Positions 52,189 through 61,258 of a stretch of 64,000 nucleotides of DNA are shown here, one piece after another. The translations under genes and the position numbers were made by a program. The stretch's first letter is position 1; each line of letters opens with the position of its first letter. Source of the stretch: an uncultured Rikenellaceae bacterium (GTDB lineage Bacteria; Bacteroidota; Bacteroidia; Bacteroidales; Rikenellaceae); contig CASEGL010000005.1 of NCBI GenBank assembly GCA_949287525.1, positions 1 through 64,000 of the forward strand. Reading direction: 5' to 3'. Below the pieces are notes generated by a model. The model was not told where the DNA came from. It saw nothing but the letters and a program-made list of their open reading frames with translations, and searched no databases.

Positions 52189-52272
52189 CGGCCGGCCACA
52201 GGAAGGCTGCCCCGCTGCCGCAACGGAAGCAAAACGAACGAAAAAGTATAGAACCAACACACGATTACGATC

Positions 52273-53736
52273 ATGGATAAGGATCTGAAAAAATTACAAC
52301 CGGCAGGCCTCTGGTCCCACTTCGCAGAGATCTGCAACATTCCCCACCCTTCGCACCACGAGGAGAAGATTCGGGAATATGTCATCAACTTCGCCAAAGC
52401 GCACCATCTCGACTATACGGTCGATGAAGGACCGAACGTAATTATCCGCAAGCCGGCCACGCCGGGTATGGAGAACCGCCGCACGATCGTATTGCAGGCT
52501 CACCTCGACATGGTGCCGCAGAAGAACTCGGACAAGGAGTTCGACTTCGAGAAGGACGCCATCGAGGCCTACATCGACGGCGAATGGGTGACTGCCAATG
52601 GTACGACGCTGGGAGCCGACAACGGCATCGGCGCATCGACCATCCTCGCCGTACTCGAAGCGAAAGACCTGAAGCACGGCCCGATCGAGGCACTCTTCAC
52701 CGCTACCGAGGAGACGGGCATGGACGGTGCCTTCGCCCTCAAGGCCGGTGGGCTGAAAGGCGACATTCTGCTCAACCTCGACTCCGAAACCGAAGGCGAA
52801 CTGTACGTGGGCTGCGCCGGCGGTCTCGATCTGACGGCTACGATGAAATACGACACCGAGAAGATCGACAAGGCCGAATTCACCGGCTACCGCCTCGAAC
52901 TGAAAGGCCTCAAGGGCGGCCACTCCGGCATGGAGATCATCCTTCAGCGCGGCAATGCGAACAAACTGCTCGCCCGCTTCCTGCGCAACTTCCAGGAGAA
53001 GCTGGGCATCATGCTGTGCGACATCGACGGCGGCGGCCTGCGCAATGCCATTCCCCGCGAGGCGTTCGCCACGGTAGCCGTGATGAAGAAGAACGAAAAA
53101 GCGTTCCTGAACGCCGTTAAGAAATTCGAGAAGCTCTACATCGCCGAGTACAAAGGCATCGAGGACAGCCTCTCGTTCCGTGCCGTACCGGTGAAACTGC
53201 CGGCCAAGGCGATCAACTTCTTCGATCAGGCCAATCTGGTCGATGCCGTTTACGCTTGCCCCAACGGCGTGGTACGCATGAGTACCGCCATGCCCGGTCT
53301 GGTGCAGACCTCCTCGAACCTCTCCCGCGTGGTATCCGAACGCGGCACGTTCAAGATCCAGTGCCTGCTGCGCAGCTCCATGAACAGCGAGAAGGAGGAT
53401 CTGGCGATGACGATGCGCACCGTCTTTGAACTGACGGGTGCAACGGTAAGGACCTCGGGTTCCTACGACGGCTGGAACCCGAACATGGATTCGCCCATCC
53501 TGAAGACGATGATGACCGGCTATGAGAAGCTGTACGGCAAGCAGCCCGCCGTCATGGCCATCCACGCCGGACTGGAATGCGGCATCATCGGCGGCAAATA
53601 CCCGTCGATGGACATGATCTCGTTCGGCCCGACGATCAAATACCCCCACTCGCCCGACGAGAAGGTAAACATCGCCTCGGTCGAGAAATTCTGGAAATTC
53701 CTCTGCTACACGCTGGAAACCGCTCCGGAGAAATAA
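52273..53736 (+). CDS. pepD: Aminoacyl-histidine dipeptidase (M20C, PepD)
   Basis: A 487-residue di-zinc peptidase that cleaves Xaa-His dipeptides such as carnosine and related peptides. Visible sites are LQAHLDMVPQK (zinc His and catalytic Asp), TTLGADNGIGAS (bridging Asp), TATEETGMDGA (catalytic and zinc Glu) and LNLDSE. A lid domain occupies about 210-400, starting with KGLKGGHSGMEI. The length is that of E. coli PepD. A strong terminator follows. Confidence 0.95.
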   Translation: MDKDLKKLQPAGLWSHFAEICNIPHPSHHEEKIREYVINFAKAHHLDYTVDEGPNVIIRKPATPGMENRRTIVLQAHLDMVPQKNSDKEFDFEKDAIEAYIDGEWVTANGTTLGADNGIGASTILAVLEAKDLKHGPIEALFTATEETGMDGAFALKAGGLKGDILLNLDSETEGELYVGCAGGLDLTATMKYDTEKIDKAEFTGYRLELKGLKGGHSGMEIILQRGNANKLLARFLRNFQEKLGIMLCDIDGGGLRNAIPREAFATVAVMKKNEKAFLNAVKKFEKLYIAEYKGIEDSLSFRAVPVKLPAKAINFFDQANLVDAVYACPNGVVRMSTAMPGLVQTSSNLSRVVSERGTFKIQCLLRSSMNSEKEDLAMTMRTVFELTGATVRTSGSYDGWNPNMDSPILKTMMTGYEKLYGKQPAVMAIHAGLECGIIGGKYPSMDMISFGPTIKYPHSPDEKVNIASVEKFWKFLCYTLETAPEK

Positions 53737-53763
53737 TCCGCCCGGATCGGCCGCATAACCTGC

Positions 53764-53801
53764 AGGAGCCCGAAACCGTTGGTTTCGGGCTCCTCTTTTT
53801 T
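53764..53801 (+). terminator. Terminator of pepD
   Basis: A 14-bp perfect stem (53764-53777 with 53781-53794) with a GTT loop is followed by CTTTTTTC. The following 53802-54025 contains no recognisable gene. Confidence 0.92.
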
Positions 53802-54025
53802 CACACCGCCCCCGCCATGACCGGTGCAGCCGCCCCGCTGCCGAAACCGCCCTCTCCCGATGCGCCGATCCGGACGCAGCCGCGCCAGGCTGGCAGCACC
53901 GCCCGCCATTTCATCCTGGTTCCGGCACCCTGGCGCACCGCAAGGTGTACGGATGCATGCGGTGCTGTGCCGCACACCGTACACACGTCAAAAAAACAGC
54001 TGCAAACACCCGCTTTGCACGATTG

Positions 54026-54055
54026 TTGCAGTACGAATAAGTGTTCGTACAATCT
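54026..54055 (+). promoter_or_regulatory. Inverted repeat in the putative DUF308 promoter
   Basis: GTACGAA (54031-54037) and TTCGTAC (54044-54050) form a perfect inverted repeat with a 6-bp centre. It starts 2 bp after a TTG (54026-54028) that would be a -33 box. At 19 bp from that TTG lies TACAATCT, a poor -7 match. The position suggests an operator for a dimeric regulator. Confidence 0.45.
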
Positions 54056-54069
54056 AAAATTTTCAGTCT

Positions 54070-54642
54070 ATGGCAAATCTAATGAGTGACTTCAAAGGTC
54101 TTACCCGCTACTGGTGGATCACGCTGATTCTCGGCATCGCCATCTGCATCGCCGGCATTCTGGTATTTTCGTTCCCGGGCGAAAGCTATCTGGGTCTTTC
54201 GGCGCTGTTCGCCGTACTGATGCTCGCCTCCGGTATCGTACAGCTGATCATGGCATTTACCGAGAAATACATGACCGGACGTAGCTGGACAGCCATGCTG
54301 GGCTGTCTGGAGGTGATCCTCGGCGTCATGCTGATCGCCCGTCCCGGCATCTCGGCCTTGATGCTTCCCATCATTCTGGGCATGTGGCTGCTCTCGCGCG
54401 GCATCGGTCTGATCGGCACGGCCAGCGAAATGAACCGGTTCAAGATCCCCGGAATGGGCTGGACCATTGTTCTCGGCATTCTGCTGACCATCTGCGCACT
54501 GATGATCCTGTTCCGCCCGATCTTCTTCGGCATGCCCGCCGTCATCTCGTGGGTGGGCATCACGTTCCTTTTTGCCGGCATCATCCTGACCCTCTTCGCC
54601 TTCCAGTTGCTCGGCATCCGGAACAAACTCAAAAAGCTGTAG
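54070..54642 (+). CDS. DUF308 (HdeD-like) membrane protein
   Basis: A 190-residue inner-membrane protein with six hydrophobic helices in three paired repeats, the layout of DUF308/HdeD proteins. Each pair has a Gly-rich helix such as LGIAICIAGILVFSFPG, LGCLEVILGVMLIARPG and LGILLTICALMILFRP, so the pattern L-G-x(8-12)-[FR]-P is repeated three times. HdeD is tied to acid resistance in E. coli; the function here is unknown. Its promoter region has a striking inverted repeat. Confidence 0.87.
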   Translation: MANLMSDFKGLTRYWWITLILGIAICIAGILVFSFPGESYLGLSALFAVLMLASGIVQLIMAFTEKYMTGRSWTAMLGCLEVILGVMLIARPGISALMLPIILGMWLLSRGIGLIGTASEMNRFKIPGMGWTIVLGILLTICALMILFRPIFFGMPAVISWVGITFLFAGIILTLFAFQLLGIRNKLKKL

Positions 54643-54662
54643 TCAGCCCCTCTTGAAACGCC

Positions 54663-54702
54663 AGCGGGGACGCCTCAAAAAAGGCGTCCCCGCTGCTTTT
54701 TG
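54663..54702. terminator. Terminator of the DUF308 gene
   Basis: A 12-bp perfect stem (54663-54674 with 54683-54694) has an A-rich loop and a GCTTTTTG tail. It also lies 32 bp past the convergent outer-membrane gene's stop and may serve both. Confidence 0.88.
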
Positions 54703-54733
54703 CTCCGGCCGGATCCTGCCGGCGGAAAACAGA

Positions 54734-57652
54734 TCAATGGAAAGGGGGAGGCGGAGGCCCCATCGGCGGCCGCGCCCGCGTAGCCCCGTTCGTGAAATTA
54801 TCGTAGTCACTGGCCTTCACGCCCTTGCTGAAAGCGCGCAGGTTATAGACGAACTGCACCGAGAAGTAACGGCCGATGGCGAGGTTCGTACTGTTCTGGA
54901 TATAGGAGCTCTCCACCGTACGCCGGAAACTGGTGTTCTGATTGAACAGGTCATTCACGCCGATGCTCACCTCGCCGAGCTGGTTGCGGAAAATCTTCTT
55001 GCCGAGAAAGAGGTTGCAGATCACATACTGCTCGTCGTAATCGCTCGTAATGCCCCGGTACTGATTGTAGGTGGCCGTTCCCGTAAAGGTGAAGCCTTTC
55101 CAGAACACCCACTTGATGTTGGCCGACGCATACTGGTTGATGAACTTGTTCTGCGTCCGGACACCCTGCGACACGCCGCTGGCAATGTTGTAACTGCCGT
55201 TGTAGGTGATCGTGAAGTCGATGTTTTCGCTGATGTTGCTGCTGAGCTGCACACCGCCGTTGAAATAGCTCTCGTTGCGCATGAACTGCTCGCCGTCGAT
55301 CACGTTGGGGGTCTGGGCCAGCATCACGCCGACATTGAAGTTCAGGTTGCTGGCCAGAAAGCGTACCGGCAGGCCGTAACTCAATCCGCCGCGCAGCATC
55401 CAGCTGCTGCCGAGATTGGCATACCGCGAATAGCGCTGGCCGGGCTGCAGCAGCTGGTCGGAGTTGGGAATGACGAACGGCCGGTCTGCATGGTAGGTGA
55501 CGATCGAATCACCGATGTAATCGGTCGTATATTCGGCGCCGAACATGACGGTGAAGGTGCGTCCCTTCGGCACGTTGGAGTTGATGTAGAAAGCGTGCAG
55601 CGTATTCTTGTAGGCCGGTACCAGCGCCGAGTTGCCGCCCTGCACGTAGGTCGTATTCGAAAAGTCCGGCACATCCTGCAGCTGGGTGACGGAGGGGTTG
55701 TCGGTGCGGGAGCGCAGGTGGACGCGCAACGTATTCTGCTGGTCGAAGTTGATGTTGGTCATCACGGCATAGACCAGATTGTTGAACCGGTACTGCACCT
55801 GCGGATCCACCGTGGACGGAGCCAGCGTATGGTTGTCGAGTGTCGCATACTGGTACATCAGCGAGGCCGAAACGTTGGTCTTGCTGTCCGAGAAACGGTA
55901 GCCCGGCCCCACCTTGTGGGTCAGGTAGCCGCTGTTGTTGATCGTAGAGAGCTGGTCGTCGAACTGCGGGCTGATGATCCCTTCCAGCGGATCCCACAGA
56001 TAGGTCAGTTTCTGGGCGTCGGAATACTCATACTCGGCCCGGTATTCGAGGCTGACGAGCGAGGTCTTGCTCAACGGCTCGGTATAGGTCGCGCCGCCCC
56101 ACAGCCGGTAGGTGTAGGTATCCTGATCGATCCGCTGGTTGGCCGTCGAATCGGCCAGCGCCCCCTCGACGAACTGGGGCATGTAGTAATATTCGTCGAT
56201 CAGTTCCAGCTGGTCGTTCTTGCTGTACCGGCCGCCGACATTGACCGTCAGGGTACGTCCGGGTTTGCCGAGCTTGGCCCGGTAGAGAGCGATCAAACTG
56301 GCATTATAGCCGACCCGACTGTCATCGGTGCCATTCAGGATGCTCTGCAGCTCCGAGTAGAGATTCTCCCCGACGATATTATACATGTCCGTCTGCGCCT
56401 GTTCGTGACTGCCGTAGTTCTGATAGCTGAACGACGGACGGATCATGAGGCTCTGATTTTCGTTGATCTTGTAATCGATACGCGCATTGAAACGGTGGTT
56501 GTAGTTCTGCGCCCATGACTCGCCCGTTTCGTAATCATACTGCGTACCGGGATCCTGCCAGATCTCGTTGGTGAACTCGTTGCGGTTCTTGTTATGGTTG
56601 AAGAAGTAGCTGGCCGTCACCTCCACGCCGTCGCGCTTGCCCCATGTGTCGCTGAAGTTCAGACCGACCGACTGGATGGTCGAGATACCGTCCAGCGGGC
56701 GCACCATGTAGCCGCCGATGCCGCCTCCGCGGCCGAGACGCATGCCGCCTCCGCCGGACGAATTGCCGCCCGTATTGACGACACCCAGAATATCCTCGAA
56801 GGAGAAGTTCTGCTGGTTGATGTTGTTGGCCATGCCGATCAGCGACAACCGCGTGTCGCCGCTGAACAGATTGACGTTGCCGCCCGCCGTATAATATTCC
56901 GGATAGCCGTAGGAGGCATAGAGCTTGCCGAATACCCCTTTGCGCTTGCCGACGTTCGTGACGATGTTGATCGCCTTGTAGCCCTCGCCGTCGTCGAGTC
57001 CCGTGAACTCGGCCTGATCGCTCAGCTTGTTGAATATCTGCACGTTCTCAACAATCTCGGCCGGCAGGTTCTTGATGGCCGTGCTGACGTCGTCGCCGAA
57101 GAACTCCTTGCCGTCCACCAGAATCTTCTGAATCTGCTCGCCCTGAGCCTCGACCGTGCCGTCGGCGCCGATCATCACGCCCGGCATCTTGGCCAGCAGC
57201 GTCTCGGTGTCGGCATCCGAAGCCACCTTGAAAGCCGCCGCGTTATAGACCACCGTGTCGCCCTTCTGCGAGGTACGCATGGCCGGCACCTCCAACACCA
57301 CCGCTTCGATGGCGGTCGCCTCGACCTCCATCTTCAGGGTACCCAGATCGACACTCGCCCCGTTGACGGCCACCGTCTTGACCAGCTCCTTGTAACCGAG
57401 AAACGAAAACTTCATCTCGTACCGGCCGTAAGCCAGGCCGTTCAGCGAAAACCGACCGTCGATGTCGGTCATCTGCTGCCTCGACGCATCGATATTGCCG
57501 AGTCCGTTCAGTTCGACCACCGCACCGATGACGGGTTCGCCCGTATCGGCGTCGATCAGCGTACCCGCTACCCGTCCCGTCGGTTCGGCGGCATATCCCG
57601 ATACCGTCACCGCCGCCAGCAGCCAACACAACAAAATGCCTATTTTTTTCAT
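54734..57652 (-). CDS. Large outer-membrane beta-barrel receptor with carboxypeptidase-regulatory and plug domains
   Basis: A 972-residue outer-membrane protein. A signal peptide (1-21) is followed by a carboxypeptidase-regulatory-like domain (about 25-110, GRVAGTLIDADTGEPVIGAVV), a plug-like domain (about 120-240, with KMPGVMIGADGTVEAQGEQI and VDGKEFFGDD), then a long barrel (about 245-950) of the TonB-receptor-like outer-membrane family. A Gly-rich loop (SSGGGGMRLGRGGGIGG) lies near 300-318, and the C-terminus ends in a Pro-rich tail (RPPMGPPPPPFH) instead of an aromatic-ended strand, which is odd for a barrel. No SusD-like partner is nearby. It is read from the same strand as the sensor kinase and LytTR regulator upstream (39 bp gap). 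Confidence 0.85.
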   Translation of the reverse strand: MKKIGILLCWLLAAVTVSGYAAEPTGRVAGTLIDADTGEPVIGAVVELNGLGNIDASRQQMTDIDGRFSLNGLAYGRYEMKFSFLGYKELVKTVAVNGASVDLGTLKMEVEATAIEAVVLEVPAMRTSQKGDTVVYNAAAFKVASDADTETLLAKMPGVMIGADGTVEAQGEQIQKILVDGKEFFGDDVSTAIKNLPAEIVENVQIFNKLSDQAEFTGLDDGEGYKAINIVTNVGKRKGVFGKLYASYGYPEYYTAGGNVNLFSGDTRLSLIGMANNINQQNFSFEDILGVVNTGGNSSGGGGMRLGRGGGIGGYMVRPLDGISTIQSVGLNFSDTWGKRDGVEVTASYFFNHNKNRNEFTNEIWQDPGTQYDYETGESWAQNYNHRFNARIDYKINENQSLMIRPSFSYQNYGSHEQAQTDMYNIVGENLYSELQSILNGTDDSRVGYNASLIALYRAKLGKPGRTLTVNVGGRYSKNDQLELIDEYYYMPQFVEGALADSTANQRIDQDTYTYRLWGGATYTEPLSKTSLVSLEYRAEYEYSDAQKLTYLWDPLEGIISPQFDDQLSTINNSGYLTHKVGPGYRFSDSKTNVSASLMYQYATLDNHTLAPSTVDPQVQYRFNNLVYAVMTNINFDQQNTLRVHLRSRTDNPSVTQLQDVPDFSNTTYVQGGNSALVPAYKNTLHAFYINSNVPKGRTFTVMFGAEYTTDYIGDSIVTYHADRPFVIPNSDQLLQPGQRYSRYANLGSSWMLRGGLSYGLPVRFLASNLNFNVGVMLAQTPNVIDGEQFMRNESYFNGGVQLSSNISENIDFTITYNGSYNIASGVSQGVRTQNKFINQYASANIKWVFWKGFTFTGTATYNQYRGITSDYDEQYVICNLFLGKKIFRNQLGEVSIGVNDLFNQNTSFRRTVESSYIQNSTNLAIGRYFSVQFVYNLRAFSKGVKASDYDNFTNGATRARPPMGPPPPPFH

Positions 57653-57691
57653 GCTTCCTTTAATGATCGCTTGCTATAAGTTTCCTTTTCC

Positions 57692-58444
57692 TCAACGTTC
57701 TCCCTGCAACCACCGCTTGAACTCAGGTACGCGCGCCTTGCTGACTATGACCCGCTCCGGCGTATCGACCGTCAGATTAACCGAAAGCCGGTTGCCGAAC
57801 CACACCACAATGTCGCCGATCGCCTCGCGCGCCACGATGAACTGCCGGTTGGCCCGGAAGAACTCCTCCTCCGGCAGCTGCGGCATCACCGCCTCCAGCG
57901 TCCGGTCGAAGGGGAACAGCTCACCCTTGAGTGTACCGATGGTCACCTTCTCGTTGCTGGAATAGAAAAAGGCGATGTGTTCCCTGCGCAGGGGAATGAT
58001 CCGGTCGCGGACATGCACCAGGAAAGCCTGTGCGCCGCGCTGCTGCATGGCATCGCCCACCCTGCGCACATATTCGCGCTGACCGGCCTGCGAGAGATGC
58101 TCCAGTTTATCGACCGCCCGCCGCAGGTCCTCCTCCTTGATCGGCTTGAGCAGGTAGTCGATGCTGTTTACATGGAATGCCTCCAGCGCATACTGGTCGT
58201 AAGCCGTCGTAAAGATGACCGGACAGGCCACCTCGGTCTTCTCGAAAATCGTGAAGGCCGAACCGTCCGCCAGATGGATGTCCAGAAACATCAGATCGGG
58301 CGTGTCGTTCGTCTCCAGCCACTCGACCGTCTCCGTCACGCTCTCCAGCTGCGCCACGACCTCCATCTGCGGAAAGGTCTGACGCAACATGGACATCAGG
58401 TTCACCGCCGCAGCGGTTTCGTCTTCCACCACGATGACTTTCAT
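57692..58444 (-). CDS. LytTR-family response regulator
   Basis: A 250-residue regulator with a receiver domain (1-120; acidic pocket VEDE at 6-9, phosphoacceptor Asp55 in FLDIHLADGSAF, conserved Thr/Lys in FTTAYDQYALEAF and LLKPIKEEDL) and a LytTR DNA-binding domain (about 145-248). It overlaps the sensor kinase gene by 4 nt (ATGA) and ends 39 bp before the large outer-membrane protein gene, its most likely target or co-transcribed partner. Confidence 0.95.
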   Translation of the reverse strand: MKVIVVEDETAAAVNLMSMLRQTFPQMEVVAQLESVTETVEWLETNDTPDLMFLDIHLADGSAFTIFEKTEVACPVIFTTAYDQYALEAFHVNSIDYLLKPIKEEDLRRAVDKLEHLSQAGQREYVRRVGDAMQQRGAQAFLVHVRDRIIPLRREHIAFFYSSNEKVTIGTLKGELFPFDRTLEAVMPQLPEEEFFRANRQFIVAREAIGDIVVWFGNRLSVNLTVDTPERVIVSKARVPEFKRWLQGER

Positions 58445-59547
58445 TGTCTTTTCTCCTCCGTGTGATTGTCCATTTCCTCTTTTCTGCGCTCCTCCAGCGG
58501 CAGCCGCACGACAAATACGCCCTGCTCGTCCGAAACGGTGATCTCCCGCTCGGTCAGCAGCCGGTAGCGGCTGGCCAGATTCTTCAGTCCGATTCCCGTT
58601 CCCTGCTCCGAGTCGTCGATCTTGGGCTGGATCGGATTGCTGACCACCAGCATGCCGTTCTCGACGGCAATGGTGACGTGCAGCGGTTTGGTCCGCGTGA
58701 TCGTATTGTGTTTCACGGCATTCTCCACCAGCGGCTGCAGCGACAGCACCGGCAGCAACCGCTCCATGCAGGTTTCGGGGATCTGCGTATCGATGAACAG
58801 CTTGCCGGCATACCGCACCTCCAGCAGGTATTTGTAGGCATCCAGAAAGGCCAGTTCGTCCCGCAGCGTCGTCAGCATGTTCCGCCCCGAACGGATGATG
58901 TAGCGGAACGTATCCGACAGCCGGTCGATATAGTTCAATGCATCCGCATTGCGCTCCTCGCGCACCAGCATGGCCAGCGAATTGAGCGAATTGAAAAAGA
59001 AGTGGGGATTCATCTGGTTGATCAGCACGTCGTACCGCGAGCGCAGATTCTCCGTTTTCAGACGTTCGTTCTCCAGCATGATCTGCTGCCGCCATGCGAT
59101 CAGTTCGTAGATCTTGCCGTACAGCGCCACGACAGCCAGCGTGAAGGAGATCTTCAGCAGCAGCATCGGATTGACGATCCGGTTGGCGATCAGCACCACG
59201 CGCAGTTCGCCCGAACGCGAGATGAAGGGCGCGACGAAATAGATGCAGCCGGTCAGCACGAAGGCGACCAGCAGCCGTTTCAGATAGCCGTGCGACGAAG
59301 GGGTGCGCGTCGAGTCCAACCGCCAGGTAAAGAGGGTCAGCAGCACGAAGGCCAGTACGACATAGAACAGCGCCTCGACCACGACGGAAGCCGTATAATT
59401 CTCCATGCCGTAGCCGTGGGGGCGGATGTCGCTCCGGGCGGCCAGGATCATGAAGACCAGATACGAGAAATTGACGATCAGACTGATCACCACAGCGATC
59501 AGCACATTGGCCAAGGTCTTGCCGAATCGAATTTTGTGTCGCAACAT
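58441..59547 (-). CDS. LytS-type sensor histidine kinase
   Basis: A 368-residue membrane kinase with four hydrophobic segments in the N-terminal 150 residues (about 11-35, 55-74, 91-108, 128-150), a coiled linker, then the His_kinase domain with the phosphorylated His182 in MNPHFFFNSLNSL. A HATPase_c domain follows (LQPLVENAVKHN about 265-276, later GTGIGLKNLASR). No large periplasmic sensor is present, so the signal is probably sensed in the membrane. The start MLRHKIRFGK (59547) is chosen over a longer frame beginning 39 nt upstream. Confidence 0.93.
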   Translation of the reverse strand: MLRHKIRFGKTLANVLIAVVISLIVNFSYLVFMILAARSDIRPHGYGMENYTASVVVEALFYVVLAFVLLTLFTWRLDSTRTPSSHGYLKRLLVAFVLTGCIYFVAPFISRSGELRVVLIANRIVNPMLLLKISFTLAVVALYGKIYELIAWRQQIMLENERLKTENLRSRYDVLINQMNPHFFFNSLNSLAMLVREERNADALNYIDRLSDTFRYIIRSGRNMLTTLRDELAFLDAYKYLLEVRYAGKLFIDTQIPETCMERLLPVLSLQPLVENAVKHNTITRTKPLHVTIAVENGMLVVSNPIQPKIDDSEQGTGIGLKNLASRYRLLTEREITVSDEQGVFVVRLPLEERRKEEMDNHTEEKRQ

Positions 59548-59583
59548 ATTACCGAATCCTGTCGGACCGCAGTCCGTCGGATG

Positions 59584-59591
59584 CAAAGGTA
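59584..59591 (-). promoter_or_regulatory. -7 box for the sensor kinase operon
   Basis: TACCTTTG on the minus strand matches TAnnTTTG, 36 bp upstream of the kinase start. No -33 TTG lies at the usual spacing. Confidence 0.5.
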
Positions 59592-59666
59592 CACACTCTG
59601 TTCCGCAACAGGGCCGTCATCCGGCCGAAACGGCAAAACAGAGGGGTGAACCGCACGGTCTCCCCG

Positions 59667-60215
59667 TCAGCGGCCTTCCGCCCCGTCCTCCCCGCCGTAC
59701 CACGAAGCATAGAGCCGGTAGTCGCGGGCCGTGCGGGCGATGATCTCCTCGCGCTGGCGGGGTGTCACCTCCTTCACCCGGCGTGCCGGCACGCCGGCAT
59801 AGACGCCGTTGGGTTCCAGCCGGCTGCCCGACAGCACCAGCGCGTTGGCCGCGATGATGCATCCGCTGCCGACCACCGCATTGTCGAGAATCGTGGCGCC
59901 CATGCCGATCAGGCAGTTGTCCTCGATGGTGGCGCCGTGGATGATCGCATTATGGCCGACGGAGACGTCGTTGCCGATATGGGTCTGCGACGGATGGGGC
60001 GATCCGTCGAACAGGGTATGGATCACGGCGCCGTCCTGAATGTTGGTCCGGTCGCCGATCGTGATGCAGTTCACGTCGCCCCGCACCACGGCGTTGAACC
60101 AGATCGAACAGTCGCGTCCGACGGTCACGTCGCCGATCAGCACGGCCGTATCGGCCAGAAAGGTGTCCTCGCCCACCGCAGGGGTTTTGCCCCGCACCGT
60201 TTTTATCAAAGCCAT
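59667..60215 (-). CDS. Gamma-carbonic anhydrase-like hexapeptide-repeat protein
   Basis: A 182-residue left-handed beta-helix protein built of hexapeptide repeats (for example VLIGDVTVGRDCSIWFNAVVRGDV). The three zinc histidines of the gamma-carbonic anhydrase family are at 66, 88 and 93 (AVIHT, VGHNAIIHG). The catalytic acidic loop of the archaeal Cam enzyme is missing, as in the CamH/YrdA group, so activity is uncertain. It starts 58 bp after the mazG stop in the same direction... mazG lies downstream of a separate start, with this gene following it on the minus strand. Confidence 0.9.
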   Translation of the reverse strand: MALIKTVRGKTPAVGEDTFLADTAVLIGDVTVGRDCSIWFNAVVRGDVNCITIGDRTNIQDGAVIHTLFDGSPHPSQTHIGNDVSVGHNAIIHGATIEDNCLIGMGATILDNAVVGSGCIIAANALVLSGSRLEPNGVYAGVPARRVKEVTPRQREEIIARTARDYRLYASWYGGEDGAEGR

Positions 60216-60273
60216 GGTCTACGTTCAGTTCTGTCGCTCCGATGACCGCAGGTCCGGACGCCGGAGCGGATGG

Positions 60274-61077
60274 TTATTCGTTTATCTTCTCCTCCTGCTT
60301 GGCCTCCTGCCAGTAGTGTTCCATCTCCTCGAGCGGCATCTTCGTCAGCTCCACGCCCTGCTCCTCGGCACGCGCCTCGATGTGGGCGAAACGGCGCATG
60401 AACTTCTTGTTGCTCCGCTCCAGCGCATTCTCGGGATCGATGCCGTAGAGCCGCGCCATATTGACCAGCGCAAAGAACAGATCGCCCACCTCGCTCTCGA
60501 TCCGGTCGGTATCGTGGCCGGCAATCTCCCGCTCCACTTCGGCAATCTCCTCCTTGACCTTGTCCCAGACGTCTTCGCGCTTCTCCCAGTCGAAGCCCGT
60601 GGCAGCCGCCTTCTGGCCGATCCGGTAGGCCTTGACCATGGCCGGCAGGCTGCGCGGCACCCCCGACAGCACGCCGCGGCGCGCCTTGCGGTTCTTCTTG
60701 CGCTTCTCGGCCAGTTTCAGCTCCTCCCAGTTATGGATCACCTGGCCGGCACTGTCGGCCTCGACGTTGCCATAGACATGCGGATGGCGGTAGATCAACT
60801 TGTCGCACAGCGCATTGGCCACATCGCCGATGTCGAACCTCCCCTGCTCGTCCGCCATGCGGGAATAAAAGACGATGTGCAGCAGCAGATCGCCCAGCTC
60901 CTCACGGATGCCGTCCATGTCGCCGTCGGTAATGGCGTCGGTCAGTTCAAAGGTTTCCTCGATGGTATTGTTGCGCAGCGATTCAAAGGTCTGCTCCCGA
61001 TCCCAGGGACACTCCACCCGCAACCGGTCCATGACGCCCAAAAGCCGGCCGATCGCCTCCAGTTGTTTTTCGTACAT
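60274..61077 (-). CDS. mazG: Nucleoside triphosphate pyrophosphohydrolase MazG
   Basis: A 267-residue all-helical pyrophosphohydrolase that converts NTPs and dNTPs to monophosphates and PPi. It has two MazG domains: the first holds LRNNTIEETFELTDAI and GIREELGDLLLHIVF, the second VKEEIAEVEREI and ESEVGDLFFALVNMARL, each giving the EExxE...ExxD metal-binding pattern. The ATG at 61077 (MYEKQLEAIGRLLG) begins at the family's conserved start; the open frame upstream is spurious. The gamma-carbonic anhydrase-like gene lies 58 bp downstream on the same strand. Confidence 0.95.
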   Translation of the reverse strand: MYEKQLEAIGRLLGVMDRLRVECPWDREQTFESLRNNTIEETFELTDAITDGDMDGIREELGDLLLHIVFYSRMADEQGRFDIGDVANALCDKLIYRHPHVYGNVEADSAGQVIHNWEELKLAEKRKKNRKARRGVLSGVPRSLPAMVKAYRIGQKAAATGFDWEKREDVWDKVKEEIAEVEREIAGHDTDRIESEVGDLFFALVNMARLYGIDPENALERSNKKFMRRFAHIEARAEEQGVELTKMPLEEMEHYWQEAKQEEKINE

Positions 61078-61201
61078 AGCTCGATGTATTTTTGTTTCCG
61101 TTTGGAATAGCACGCCAAAAATACGAAAAAAGGAGGTCATCCGGATCGCGCGGATCGGGTTTTCGGGCGGACGACGGACGGCGGCAAACTGCCGGCAGGT
61201 A

Positions 61202-61231
61202 TTGCAAGTTCCGCCGCCGTTCCTATCTTTG
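61202..61231 (+). promoter_or_regulatory. Bacteroidetes promoter for the small lipoprotein gene
   Basis: TTG (-33) at 61202-61204 and TATCTTTG (-7) at 61224-61231 are separated by exactly 19 bp. The ATG follows 27 bp later. Confidence 0.82.
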
Positions 61232-61258
61232 CCGTAAACTGCAACACCTGTAACAACC

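Noticed and set aside
52294-53649. A 451-codon open frame antisense to pepD
   Set aside because: PepD motifs are complete on the plus strand; the antisense product has no recognisable domain.
54653-56518. A 621-codon open frame antisense to the large outer-membrane receptor
   Set aside because: The receptor on the other strand has a signal peptide, plug and barrel in the right order; the antisense frame has none.
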